A DNA stretch of 64,000 nucleotides from Burkholderia savannae (GTDB lineage Bacteria > Pseudomonadota > Gammaproteobacteria > Burkholderiales > Burkholderiaceae), in NCBI RefSeq assembly GCF_001524445.2, contig NZ_CP013417.1:2542001-2606000 (forward strand), given 5' to 3'. The notes beneath the pieces were generated by a model that did not search any database, was not told where the DNA came from, and saw nothing but the letters and a program-made list of their open reading frames with translations. Below are positions 25,854-34,484 of the stretch, in pieces (positions within the stretch are counted from its first letter, which is position 1; the number at the start of each line of letters is the position of its first letter). The translations under genes were made by a program, and so were the position numbers.

Positions 25854-26450
25854 TTAGATCTGGATGATCGCGGCCGCACCCTCGGTCCAGGTGAGTGCAC
25901 CTGTGCCCGAGTTGTAGCTGACGATCTTGCTTTTCGTGTTGACAGACAGCACCTTGCACGCGAGCGCGCCGGCGCCCGAGCTGTATGCGACCAGCTTCTG
26001 GTTCGTGAAATCCCACGAGACCTGTTGGTTGATCGCGCCCGTGTCGAGGTTGCCGGCCAGCGTCGCGTCGCACTGCACCGCGATGCGCGCGTTCGAGCCG
26101 AGGCGATAGAACATCGCCGTCATGCCAGCCGTGAGCTGCGGCACGTTGTTGCCCGGCGTCAGGATCGCGTTGTACGACCGGTTGATGACGGTGAAGCCCG
26201 TCACGCCGGCGTTGTTCGCGGCGATCACCAGCGAGTTGCCGAGACCATTCTGGTTCGGCGCGGCGACGTTCTCGGTGATGGCCATGCCGCCCCAGACCGG
26301 GCCGGTGACCGACGCAGCGATGATCGCGCTCGCCAGCCACATGTTCGACGACGGATCGTCCATGACGGCGCCCTGGACATAGCCCTCCGTATCGATGCGG
26401 AAGGTGCCAGTCGGCGAGCTCGTCACCATCGGGTTGAACGAAATCGACAT
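25854..26450 (-). CDS. Capsid decoration/cement-type protein
   Basis: 198 residues, Ala/Gly/Asn-rich and beta-structured (NPMVTSSPTGTFRIDTEGYV ... SVTGPVWGGMAITENVAAPN). It lies between protease-scaffold and capsid, where decoration proteins of the DUF2190 or related type are encoded. No catalytic motif. The C-terminal segment (KIVSYNSGTGALTWTEGAAA) looks like a small beta repeat. Confidence 0.6.
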   Translation of the reverse strand: MSISFNPMVTSSPTGTFRIDTEGYVQGAVMDDPSSNMWLASAIIAASVTGPVWGGMAITENVAAPNQNGLGNSLVIAANNAGVTGFTVINRSYNAILTPGNNVPQLTAGMTAMFYRLGSNARIAVQCDATLAGNLDTGAINQQVSWDFTNQKLVAYSSGAGALACKVLSVNTKSKIVSYNSGTGALTWTEGAAAIIQI

Positions 26451-26453
26451 GGC

Positions 26454-28301
26454 TTATGCCCCCTTGGCTTGGCGGTTGAGCTTGCAGACGACGCCCGGCG
26501 ACGTGAAGTGCTGCATCCACGTTGCGATGTCGCCCGCAAAGCGGGTGATCTGGCGGCCCGCTTCGTCACGCGAGACGATCGGGATGAGGCGGCCGGCCGG
26601 GGCCGATGCCGGGTTACGCGCGGCGACTTGCGCATCGGCGTAGATCTTGTCCTCGACCACCTTGAACGCGGCGCCGTCGAGCGCGTCGAGTTTCACGCCC
26701 TTCATGTCCGGGCTGTGCGATGCGAGCTTCGAAGCGAGGCGCTTGCGATAGTCGATCGGGCTTTCGCCGTGCAGCGGCGCGGTCGCGTTCTGGCCGAACA
26801 TCTGCATGACCGAATCGGCGCGCATCTGGGCGGATGCCAGTGCGTCGCGGTCCTCGACCGACAGCGGCTTGACCAGCGTCGACAGCGTGCCGTCCATGCG
26901 CTGGATCTGGGCACGCAGTTCGGCATTCTCGCGGGCGAGGCGTTGCGAGTCGGCACGTGCGGCAGAATCCGCGCGTTCCTTCTCATCCTCGTCCTTCTTC
27001 TCGGCCGAGTCGGCGCGCTCTTCCTCGCGATGCTCCGCTTCGCCTTCCTTGATGGCCGCGGCGATTTCGCCCTCGGCCTTCTTTTCGAGGCCCATTTCCT
27101 TCTCGCCTTCGCGCTCGGCTTCCTTCTCTGCCGAATCCGCCGTGAGCGGCTTGGCCGGCATTTCGTCGCCACCCTTGTTTTCGATGGCGTCCATGCGCGA
27201 GCAGACGCTGTCCATGCGCTTCATCAGCGCATCGGCCCATGCCGGGGCCTGTTCTTCCATACCATCCATTTCAGGATCTCCTGTGTTGACTCCGCTGGGC
27301 TCGCCGCCTTTGTCCCACACGCCCTCTTCGCAGATTGCGAGGTGGTCGAGATAGGACGGCTTGCCTTCAATGAGGACCGATTTACCGTCGACCTCGACGG
27401 CTTCGGCTGAGCCCGCGTCGCGGAAGATCACCGCGGGACTGGTCGACGCGTGCGACGTCGGCATCAGCCGGGCCGCGTCGTCGTCGAATACTTTTGCGAC
27501 GCCCCGCACTTCCGTTTCGGTCAGATACGGCAGGAAGATCGTGCCGATCGACCGATCGCGGTACTCGTCGCTGTTGAGGATCGTCTTCTTCGGGTGCTCG
27601 AAGATCACCGGCAGGCCGTTGCACCGCTGCCGGAATTCCTCGGTCAGGAAGTTCTCAGGCGGCCGATACACGAACTCGTCGTGCTCGGTGCGGTAGCTGG
27701 TGCCGGTGCCGGTGATGCGTAGGTCGAATAGCCAGACATTTTCGTAGCGCTGCGGCGACAGCAGCTCGCCGGCCGCCATGCGCTTCGCGATATCCAGCTC
27801 GTTGCCGGTCAGCAACTCGATCGTCTGCGCGACCGCCGGGTGCATCTTCTCCGGCAGGCTGGCGGGCGCGGCCCACTGCCAAGCCGTGTGCTCGTCGTTC
27901 AGGACGGGCTTGAACGGCTCGGGAACGTTCTGCAGGAAGCACGTGTATTCGCCCACGCCCCCGGAAATTGCGTTGCGCCGCGCGGCCCAGCGCAGCCCTT
28001 CCGGGCATCCGCCGATTTCCTCAACCGTTTCGCGCACCGCGGCCTGCTCGGGCGTTTCGTCGCCCTCGGCATGGCCGCCGGGCTGTTCCCACTCGCCGGT
28101 GTCGCTGCGCTGCACGAGCAGGAACAGCGGGCCCGGCGCGCGGAACAGGATGCCGGCGCAGTCGGCCGACGTCTGCGCATCCGCGCGCGCCTTGTCGGCG
28201 TTCACGAATTCCTCACCGACCGACTTCGGAATGCCGAGCGTGCTGTGGCCGTGCGCCGCGGCTTCCATCGCGCGGTGCTGCTTCTCGCTCACAGTCGGCA
28301 T
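26454..28301 (-). CDS. NUDIX - prohead protease (DUF2213) - scaffold fusion protein
   Basis: 615 residues. Residues 76-98 contain a complete NUDIX box (G-x5-E-x7-RE-x2-EE-x-G), with the fold spanning about 45-155. Residues about 170-345 match the DUF2213 prohead protease (LLSPQRYENVWLFDLRITGT, FEHPKKTILNSDEYRDRSIG, SHASTSPAVIFRD). After a linker, residues about 375-490 form a charged coiled coil (EAEREGEKEMGLEKKAEGE), typical of an internal scaffold; the rest ends near the capsid-core C-terminus. So protease and scaffold come from one gene, with a NUDIX hydrolase at the front whose substrate (a nucleotide derivative) is unknown. Confidence 0.85.
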   Translation of the reverse strand: MPTVSEKQHRAMEAAAHGHSTLGIPKSVGEEFVNADKARADAQTSADCAGILFRAPGPLFLLVQRSDTGEWEQPGGHAEGDETPEQAAVRETVEEIGGCPEGLRWAARRNAISGGVGEYTCFLQNVPEPFKPVLNDEHTAWQWAAPASLPEKMHPAVAQTIELLTGNELDIAKRMAAGELLSPQRYENVWLFDLRITGTGTSYRTEHDEFVYRPPENFLTEEFRQRCNGLPVIFEHPKKTILNSDEYRDRSIGTIFLPYLTETEVRGVAKVFDDDAARLMPTSHASTSPAVIFRDAGSAEAVEVDGKSVLIEGKPSYLDHLAICEEGVWDKGGEPSGVNTGDPEMDGMEEQAPAWADALMKRMDSVCSRMDAIENKGGDEMPAKPLTADSAEKEAEREGEKEMGLEKKAEGEIAAAIKEGEAEHREEERADSAEKKDEDEKERADSAARADSQRLARENAELRAQIQRMDGTLSTLVKPLSVEDRDALASAQMRADSVMQMFGQNATAPLHGESPIDYRKRLASKLASHSPDMKGVKLDALDGAAFKVVEDKIYADAQVAARNPASAPAGRLIPIVSRDEAGRQITRFAGDIATWMQHFTSPGVVCKLNRQAKGA

Positions 28302-28302
28302 T

Positions 28303-29139
28303 TCAGGGTTTCCGGATTCGGGTTTCTTCCAGCGCCCGCCGACCTTTCTCAGTCAGCATCTCGGGCGGCAGATCGCGCAGGTTGTTCATGTACACGCCAT
28401 AGCAGCGGCAGAAAGGCTCCTCGGCCGGCTGCGTGATCTCGTCGAGATAGCCGTCGCCCTTCGTAATCAGCCCCTGCTGAAGCGCCCACGAGCCGCGCAC
28501 GACGTAAAAGCGCTTGTCGCGCTCCTTGTGGTCTGGCCGATAGTCGTAGCCGGCCTGCCGCCAGTGCGAGCGCCACATCATCGCGATCGCCTGCGTCTGC
28601 TCAGCGATGACCGCATTGATCGACGACATGAGCTTGTGCCCCTGGTCGATCGACACGCGGCGTTCCTCGTAGCGCAGCTGCCGGATCGGCTTGGCGATGC
28701 TCTCGCGCACCTCTGGCTTGTCCACCGCGCGCGAGCCGCCGGCGGGCACCGATGACACCCATCCGGCGAGACGCTGCAGCGACTGCTCGACCGCGCGCTC
28801 GCGGTTCAGCTTGATCAGGTCGACGCTCGCGCGCACGCGCTTGTCGAGCTCCGGGCGCAGCGACGGCGTGATGCGCTCGATCGTGAAGCGCGGCACGCCC
28901 GGGTGATAGCGCAGCGCGCCGGTCTTCGACAGCGCGCGGTGGAACACAGCATCCATCGCGCTCTGCATCCGATTGCGCATTTCGGCGTCGGTCGGCAGAT
29001 CGGCCATCGCGGCGAAGCGCAGCCGGCGCAGCCATTCCTGCAGCCGGGCCGGATCGTCGTAACCGTGCTCGCTGATGTCGCGGATGGCCTCGGTCAGCAC
29101 GTCATGAAACGTGCGGTTAATTGCGGGGCGGACGCTCAT
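28303..29139 (-). CDS. Head morphogenesis protein, Mu gpF/SPP1 gp7-like
   Basis: 278 residues. The C-terminal domain has the family features GYDYRPDHKERDKRFYVVRG and AEEPFCRCYGVYMNNLRDLP, where the conserved Cys/His-rich turn marks minor head proteins. These bind the portal and are needed for a mature head. The gene sits between portal and protease, as usual. Start and stop fit tightly to the neighbours (3-bp gap to the portal gene). Confidence 0.85.
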   Translation of the reverse strand: MSVRPAINRTFHDVLTEAIRDISEHGYDDPARLQEWLRRLRFAAMADLPTDAEMRNRMQSAMDAVFHRALSKTGALRYHPGVPRFTIERITPSLRPELDKRVRASVDLIKLNRERAVEQSLQRLAGWVSSVPAGGSRAVDKPEVRESIAKPIRQLRYEERRVSIDQGHKLMSSINAVIAEQTQAIAMMWRSHWRQAGYDYRPDHKERDKRFYVVRGSWALQQGLITKGDGYLDEITQPAEEPFCRCYGVYMNNLRDLPPEMLTEKGRRALEETRIRKP

Positions 29140-29142
29140 CGG

Positions 29143-30600
29143 CTACTCATGCGACGATTCGACTTCTGGATGCGGCTCGGTGGGCAGCAGCGGCGGCTCG
29201 TACGATTTCAGCGCCTCGAGATCGATCTCGAGCGGCGCCGAGAACATGAGCTTGCGCTCGTTCATAACCTCGGCCAACCATCCGATCGCCATCGCCTTAT
29301 TCTCCGGATCCAGCTCGGGGAGCATCACCTCGACGCACGCGATCGCCGCCTTCGTGATTACGTCGTCGGTCTTGATCTTCTCGCTGTCCGGCTCGACCAG
29401 CAGGTTCGGCCATGTGGCGGTGAAAGCGTTCTTCCACTCCATGAACGCCGTCGCATATGGCATGTTTCCGTACAAGCTCGGGTGCTTGCGCTGCATCGAT
29501 GCATAGAACTCGGGACTCCATGCGCGGCGCATCACGATCGGGTCGAGAAAGTCGTATGCCGGCCCCATCTCGATCCGCACTCGGTCGATGAACCGAGCGA
29601 TCAGCTTCGCGTCCTCGGTGCCCTCGCCGAACCCTTCGGTCAGCGTGTCCTGCGCGATCATCACGGCCGGCATCTTCGCGGACGTCGCGATGTTCTTAAT
29701 GACGTTCATGCGCGCGAACTCCGCGGCGTCGCGGATGTTCTTCAGGTCAATCGACTCAATGCTTTCCTCGATGCCGATCGACATCACGTTGCCCGTCTTC
29801 GCGCCCTTCAGCATGCGGCGCTTCAGGCCTCCCCAGGCGAGCGCAACCTTGTCGAGCACCGCGCCCGGCGACTTCATCTTGTAGACCAGTAGCCCCGATT
29901 TCTCGATGATCGCGTTGTCCGTGATCATCGCCTGCACGTATGACTTCAGCGGGTATAGCGCGCGCTGGTAGACCGAGCGGCCGACAAAGCCGAATGCGCT
30001 GTTCGTCCATTCGATGTAGATCGGTGCTTCGTTCAGCGCGATCACCGCGCGCGACGGGTGGTAGTCGTGGTTCGCGACGCGCAGGAACTGCGGCTTCTGG
30101 AAGTCCGGCGCATTCGGATTCTGGTTCAGCACCAGCGAGCCGGCCGTGTTCAGCGGATCGAGGATGTTGAAGTATAGGTCGAGCTCGTGCAGGCGCTCGA
30201 CCGGCAGCGGCTCATCCGTCGGGAAATCCCGGGCGCCGACGATCAGCGAGGCGATGCCGTAGACGCGCTTCAACGTCATGAAGCTCTTGATGATCTCGTC
30301 CGCGCCGACGCCGCCCAGCTTCTTCCATTCCTTCCGGAACGCAGCGATCAGATCGTCCTCGGGCGTACCCGGAATCGTGATCTCGCGTTCCTGCGACAGC
30401 GCTTCCTCGTAAGGCGCCTCGGCCATCTTCGCGCCCAGCGGGTGGTAGCTGTAGATGACCTTGCACATCTCGTACGACGGGGGCGACCCGGGTTGCAGGT
30501 CATCAGCGCCCAGTAGCCGCATGAGCTCGGCGGACATCGCCGTGCCGACGTTCAGACTCGCTTGCGAGCCTTCGTCAGCATCGCCGTAGTAACCGCCCAT
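29143..30600 (-). CDS. Portal protein (DUF1073-type)
   Basis: 485 residues. Diagnostic segments: YEMCKVIYSYHPLGAKMAEA, LKRVYGIASLIVGARDFP, NDAAEFARMN-like stretch and GEGTEDAKLIARFIDRVRIE. This family forms the dodecameric DNA channel at one capsid vertex. It lies directly after the large terminase gene. Full length, no frame damage. Confidence 0.9.
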   Translation of the reverse strand: MGGYYGDADEGSQASLNVGTAMSAELMRLLGADDLQPGSPPSYEMCKVIYSYHPLGAKMAEAPYEEALSQEREITIPGTPEDDLIAAFRKEWKKLGGVGADEIIKSFMTLKRVYGIASLIVGARDFPTDEPLPVERLHELDLYFNILDPLNTAGSLVLNQNPNAPDFQKPQFLRVANHDYHPSRAVIALNEAPIYIEWTNSAFGFVGRSVYQRALYPLKSYVQAMITDNAIIEKSGLLVYKMKSPGAVLDKVALAWGGLKRRMLKGAKTGNVMSIGIEESIESIDLKNIRDAAEFARMNVIKNIATSAKMPAVMIAQDTLTEGFGEGTEDAKLIARFIDRVRIEMGPAYDFLDPIVMRRAWSPEFYASMQRKHPSLYGNMPYATAFMEWKNAFTATWPNLLVEPDSEKIKTDDVITKAAIACVEVMLPELDPENKAMAIGWLAEVMNERKLMFSAPLEIDLEALKSYEPPLLPTEPHPEVESSHE

Positions 30601-31875
30601 TTAATAGCCCTCAGAATCGCCGAGGCTGATCGCCACGCCGTAGGTGAATGTGTCCAACAAGTCCTGATGGTGTGGCGTTTTCGTCCCGAGACGGAAGCCG
30701 CACACCTGCGAGATCAGGTGATTGCGCGTCTGGCCCTTGTAGTTCGTGACCTTGTCGTGCGCGTAGCGGCTGATCTTCACCTCGCCGCGGTGCACGTAGC
30801 CACTCACCGACAGCGCGCGCCCTTCCTTGCCGAGGTCGACCAGCTTTTCCTCGATCGGATGGAACGGCAGGCTACGGCGCTTGGCCTGCTGCAGCAGCAC
30901 GATGCCGCTCGCCTTGTCTTCGATCCAGCCGCCGAGACTGCCCTGACGCGCGCCGACCTGCGCCGCGAGTTCTTCGCAGCGCTGCGCCACCGTCGGCAGC
31001 CACGATTCGAGCAGCGCGCCCTCGATCTGCAATACGTCCCAATCGAGGATGGTCAGCGGCGTGCCGGTGATGATGTTGCGCGCGTAGTAGGTGACAGCCG
31101 TGCCGTCGTGTTCGAGGCCATCCTTCAGCGCGGTGTCGACCACCGCGAAGACCTGGTCGCAACGGGTTGGATAGTCGACCGCCTGTCCGTCGACGAGCAG
31201 CGAGTCCTCGCTGAAGAACGCCGCGCCGTTCCAGTCGACGAAGTCGGCGAGGTATTCCTGCTGGTAGACCAGCGCCGGGTATTCATCCTTCAGCCGCGCG
31301 ACGGCTTCCGGATCGAGCATAGGGTTCGAGGCCGTCGGCGCGTGGAACTCCAGCCACCCGAGGCTCTTATCCGTGCACGCTTCATAGAAGAAGTTGTCCG
31401 GGTCGATGCCTTTCGGCGTGCCCGCCATCACGGCGTGGCCCTTGCGATCGAGCAGCGTCGGCGCGATCGCCTGTTCCCAAATGTTCCGCAGGCCCTTCTG
31501 GACGAGCGAACCCTCGTCGATGATCACGCGATCGTAGAAGCGCGAGCGGCCGGCGTCCTCGTCTTGAAGCGTCCAGAACTCGACGCAGCCATCGCGCCGC
31601 GTTTCGATGACCTGGTCGATCTTCGATTTCGCGACGACGACTGGCTGGATCGTGCGCAGGATGCGCTTGTACGTCGGCAGGTTGAGCTTGTATGTCGGCC
31701 CGAACCAACCGACCTTCAGGCCGTTGTAGGCCCACTTCGATGCGCAGCGCTCGAGCAGCGTCGTCTTGCCGAAGCGTCGACCGCAGCGGATAACGACGCG
31801 CCGGTTCTCGTTGAATGCACGGCCGATGTCGGCCTGCTTCGCATGAAGCTCCTGCAGCTTGACGGATTGCTTCAT
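30601..31875 (-). CDS. terL: Terminase large subunit
   Basis: 424 residues. Walker A RCGRRFGKTTLLE at about 31-43, Walker B FYDRVIIDEGS at about 110, coupling motif around AGTPKG. The C-terminal RNase H-like nuclease domain has VFAVVDTALKDGLEHDGTAV and a late Asp (GGWIEDKASG). It packages DNA into the procapsid through the portal. It overlaps terS by 4 bp. Confidence 0.92.
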   Translation of the reverse strand: MKQSVKLQELHAKQADIGRAFNENRRVVIRCGRRFGKTTLLERCASKWAYNGLKVGWFGPTYKLNLPTYKRILRTIQPVVVAKSKIDQVIETRRDGCVEFWTLQDEDAGRSRFYDRVIIDEGSLVQKGLRNIWEQAIAPTLLDRKGHAVMAGTPKGIDPDNFFYEACTDKSLGWLEFHAPTASNPMLDPEAVARLKDEYPALVYQQEYLADFVDWNGAAFFSEDSLLVDGQAVDYPTRCDQVFAVVDTALKDGLEHDGTAVTYYARNIITGTPLTILDWDVLQIEGALLESWLPTVAQRCEELAAQVGARQGSLGGWIEDKASGIVLLQQAKRRSLPFHPIEEKLVDLGKEGRALSVSGYVHRGEVKISRYAHDKVTNYKGQTRNHLISQVCGFRLGTKTPHHQDLLDTFTYGVAISLGDSEGY

Positions 31876-32342
31876 ACGTCGGGATTCGGGTCATCGAGGC
31901 CCGGGCCGCCCTCACCGCCTCCGCCTTCAGGGTCCGGCGTGTTGCGCCATTGAGCCTTGCGCCGGTTCTTCAGCCAGAAGATCGCGGCGGCCGTATCCGG
32001 CGGGTAGTGCTCGGTGTAGTTCTTCGTCACCACTTTGCCGTTGATCACGAAGAACTTCACGGCCGGATGACTGTAGCCAGTCGCGCGCCGAAACAGCTTG
32101 TCCGCGACCTCGGCGTCGGAGAGATCCTTACCTTCTTTTAGGGCCTGCAAAAAATCCGGATGCTCGTTTTTCCACGAGCCGATCGTGCGTTCGGACACGC
32201 AGAAGAAATCGGCGAGTTCCTTGTCGGTCGCACCGAGGCGGCAGAGCTTGCGCGCCTGGTCGGGGAATTCTTCGCGGTACGAGCTGGGCCGGCCGGCAGC
32301 CTTCGCAGGCTTGGCGCCCCTGCGCTTGGCTGAATCGTCCAT
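31872..32342 (-). CDS. terS: Terminase small subunit
   Basis: 156 residues. The helix-turn-helix LGATDKELADFFCVSERTIG followed by SWKNEHPDFLQALKEGKDLS is typical of small terminases that recognise the packaging site. Then comes a middle oligomerisation part (VADKLFRRATGYSHP) and an acidic Gly-rich tail. First gene of the late operon, behind two terminators. Confidence 0.88.
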   Translation of the reverse strand: MDDSAKRRGAKPAKAAGRPSSYREEFPDQARKLCRLGATDKELADFFCVSERTIGSWKNEHPDFLQALKEGKDLSDAEVADKLFRRATGYSHPAVKFFVINGKVVTKNYTEHYPPDTAAAIFWLKNRRKAQWRNTPDPEGGGGEGGPGLDDPNPDV

Positions 32343-32470
32343 GGTCGGCCGGTGGGTTGCCCGCGCCTGCCGGTTTCACGACGGAGAGGACATGCCATCG
32401 GATCGCCACATCGCGGACTGCGGGTGTTTTTGCGCACTGGCCCGCTTGCGCTCGCCATTGCGGACGTGGA

Positions 32471-32496
32471 AAAGAAAAAGCCCGGACGAGCCGGGC
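32471..32496 (-). terminator. Terminator in front of the late operon (second of two)
   Basis: Minus strand: GCCCGG-CTCGT-CCGGGC followed by TTTTTCTTTTCC. With the terminator at 32536-32570 it forms a tandem block between the early leftward operon and terS, the typical site of late antitermination. Confidence 0.75.
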
Positions 32497-32535
32497 GAAT
32501 CACGCGGGGGAGCGTGATGGAGACATCGAGGCAAC

Positions 32536-32570
32536 GAAAAAGCCCGCTGGCTTTTGGCTCAGCGGGCTTT
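32536..32570 (-). terminator. Terminator in front of the late operon (first of two)
   Basis: Minus strand: AAAGCCCGCTG pairs with CAGCGGGCTTT (11-bp stem, 10-nt loop) and is followed by TTCG. It directly follows the last leftward early gene (ends at 32629). Confidence 0.8.
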
Positions 32571-32628
32571 GGTCGCACGAATGACGTGTATCGAATATCG
32601 CGGATTATTGTGGGTCAAACGCACATTG

Positions 32629-33216
32629 TCAAGCGGTCGTGCTCTCGGCGAGCAATCCGGCTGCCGCCAGACGTCTCTCGACGGCGATCCATGCGACTTG
32701 AATCACGCCCAGCGTTTCCGCCTTCCGATCGCCGTCGAGCCACTTCCGCACCGCGGCGTTCTGCTTGCTGACCGTGTTCACGTGCGCCTCGCAATCCTTC
32801 GCGATCTCGACCAGGTCGCATTTCACCCCGAAGATGCGCTCGATGATGGCACGCCGCACGCGGTAGTGCGAAAAGCCCGAGCAGTACGCCGCCGATGCGC
32901 CTGTGAGCCAGCCGATCGCCGCCTGCCATTCGAGATTCGGCGTGCGCCCGCTGCAGCAGGACGCGCCACATGAGCATGGCAGGTCGCGCGGCGCCGCATT
33001 GGCCACGATCGCCGACAGGTGCAGCTCGGGCAATTCCTCGAGCTCGCGCCGGATCATACCGGCTTGTGCTGCGCCTTCGAGCCCAACCAGCCCGATCCCG
33101 CCGCTGCTCGGCGGCCGCAGCCGCTTCGCCATCAGCGTCTCGCCGTATTGCTGCGCCGAATAGCAGAGTGCGAACCGCACTGCGTCGAATGCCGATTTGA
33201 ATTCGATGTTGTCCAA
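32629..33216 (-). CDS. Probable late antiterminator (Q-like) or late regulator
   Basis: 195 residues. A Cys cluster at about 80-90 (LPCSCGASCCSG) suggests zinc binding. The C-terminal half has VRRAIIERIFGVKCDLVEIA and EAHVNTVSKQNAAVRKWLDG, a probable DNA-binding helix-turn-helix. It is the last gene of the leftward early operon, right after rusA and just before two terminators and terS, which is exactly where lambdoid phages place Q. The family is not certain from sequence; function is inferred from position plus the zinc/HTH layout. Confidence 0.45.
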   Translation of the reverse strand: MDNIEFKSAFDAVRFALCYSAQQYGETLMAKRLRPPSSGGIGLVGLEGAAQAGMIRRELEELPELHLSAIVANAAPRDLPCSCGASCCSGRTPNLEWQAAIGWLTGASAAYCSGFSHYRVRRAIIERIFGVKCDLVEIAKDCEAHVNTVSKQNAAVRKWLDGDRKAETLGVIQVAWIAVERRLAAAGLLAESTTA

Positions 33217-33226
33217 TTTACAGTCC

Positions 33227-33697
33227 TCAGGCTCGCTGCAGATTCAGTTCGATGACCTCGATTCGCACACCGGGCGTGCGCGCGTATCGCTTCGAGATCC
33301 AGAGATCAACGACCTGGCCGTCGTCGACGTACACCACGCCGTTCATGCCGTCCTTCAGCGCTTTCACGACGTTGTCGGCGTCGGGCTTCTTCGTCGCGCC
33401 GATCGCGCCGGCGGCCGCCGCCTCCCGCTTCTTCTGCGACCAGCTCGCGGGGATTGGCAGGCTGATGTGCACGATCAGGCGGATCGGGCCGGCGTATGGC
33501 TCCGTGCTGCGCATCGCCGCGCGCGCCGCCATCTTCACGAGGTTCTCGTAGCGCTCGGTCTTCTCGGGCGTGTAGGTCGTGACGTGCGCGCCGCGGCGGG
33601 CAAATTTCGGGCGGCCTTTCGCGACCGGCGCGCCTGGCACGATGAACTCGATGCGATTGGCGACGACGGGCGCGCCGATGAGCGATTGCTGGCTCAT
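33227..33697 (-). CDS. rusA: RusA-like Holliday junction resolvase
   Basis: 156 residues. IEFIVPGAPVAKGRPKFARR at the start and KKPDADNVVKALKDGMNGVV followed by VYVDDGQVV carry the catalytic Asp residues of RusA nucleases, which cut four-way junctions in phage DNA before packaging. The ATG at 33697 overlaps the end of the small zinc protein (ATGA). Confidence 0.9.
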   Translation of the reverse strand: MSQQSLIGAPVVANRIEFIVPGAPVAKGRPKFARRGAHVTTYTPEKTERYENLVKMAARAAMRSTEPYAGPIRLIVHISLPIPASWSQKKREAAAAGAIGATKKPDADNVVKALKDGMNGVVYVDDGQVVDLWISKRYARTPGVRIEVIELNLQRA

Positions 33698-33867
33698 GCC
33701 CGCGCCTCGCGCACGTGCTGCACTGCGGCTTCCGCCGGCTTGTGCACATCGCAGTAATCGCGCCCCTTGTGCGTCCAGTGCGCTTTCACGCGCGGGCCGT
33801 GCGCGGAGCATTCGCAGCAGTAGCGGTGGCCGCCGGCCTTGACCATGTCCTTCGTGATGCGCTTCAT
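33694..33867 (-). CDS. Small zinc-ribbon-like protein (57 aa)
   Basis: A 57-codon frame with overlapping start and stop (ATGA) to both neighbours. It reads MKRITKDMVKAGGHRYCCEC ... HGPRVKAHWTHKGRDYCDVH and has Cys-Cys-x-Cys plus Cys-x2-His, so one zinc site is likely. The overlaps on both sides make it a real member of the leftward operon although it is short. Role unknown, perhaps nucleic-acid binding. Confidence 0.7.
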   Translation of the reverse strand: MKRITKDMVKAGGHRYCCECSAHGPRVKAHWTHKGRDYCDVHKPAEAAVQHVREARA

Positions 33868-34484
33868 GCTGCCGCCTCGTTCGTCAGTTCACCCAGCGCC
33901 ACCGCGCGGATCGTTTCGTACTCACGCCGCAGTTCGGGCTGCTGGCACGCTCCGATGACCTTGAATCCGGCCGACGACACGATTGCATCCCGCGCGCAGC
34001 GCACAACCTCGGACGGCAATGCCGCGCCGCTGGCCGACTTTCCCCGCATCAGCAGCTTGAACGCCCATTCGGCTGTCGGCTCGCGGCGCATGACCCTTTC
34101 TTGCACGCGCCGGATTGCACCGAGATTCGCCTCGACGGTCGCGCGGTCAGCCGGTCGCTCGTCGGCGAGCCGCTGCGTCGTGGATGCCGACTGCTCGCTC
34201 CGCGCCTGCCGGCAGAGCGCGACGAATTCCGGCAACGTCGGGGGCTTCGGCAGCGCGGTCAGGTTGTCGCTCCCTGCCTTCAGCTGATCCCGCGACAGCT
34301 TTCCGAGCTCGATCGCCCACGCCCGCTGAACTTCGCTGACGTTCACGCCGTTCCACATCGACGCGAAGCGCGAGCCGTAGAACGCGGCCATCTTCGAGAA
34401 AAGCGCCTCGACCCAATGCTGCGGGAGCGCGTCAAGCGGCCAGTCTGGCCGCTTAAACGTCGATGGTTCGGTCATCTGGTTCAT
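33864..34484 (-). CDS. Replication protein P-like (helicase loader)
   Basis: 206 residues. The region LPQHWVEALFSKMAAFYGSR followed by VQRAWAIELGKLSRDQLKAG is the signature of phage replication protein P relatives that bring host DnaB helicase to the phage origin. The C-terminal half is helical and charged. It follows the O-like gene and overlaps it by 32 bp. The ATG at 34484 is chosen because the family N-terminus starts there. Confidence 0.75.
   Translation of the reverse strand: MNQMTEPSTFKRPDWPLDALPQHWVEALFSKMAAFYGSRFASMWNGVNVSEVQRAWAIELGKLSRDQLKAGSDNLTALPKPPTLPEFVALCRQARSEQSASTTQRLADERPADRATVEANLGAIRRVQERVMRREPTAEWAFKLLMRGKSASGAALPSEVVRCARDAIVSSAGFKVIGACQQPELRREYETIRAVALGELTNEAAA

Noticed and set aside
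24819..27410. 863-codon open frame on the plus strand
   Set aside because: It is antisense to capsid, decoration and protease genes that have clear family features. Its Arg/Asp/His/Val-rich composition is that of a GC-driven shadow frame.
32138..32578. Minus-strand frame between terS and the Q-like gene
   Set aside because: It crosses both terminators and overlaps terS in another frame; no ribosome site or protein-like pattern.
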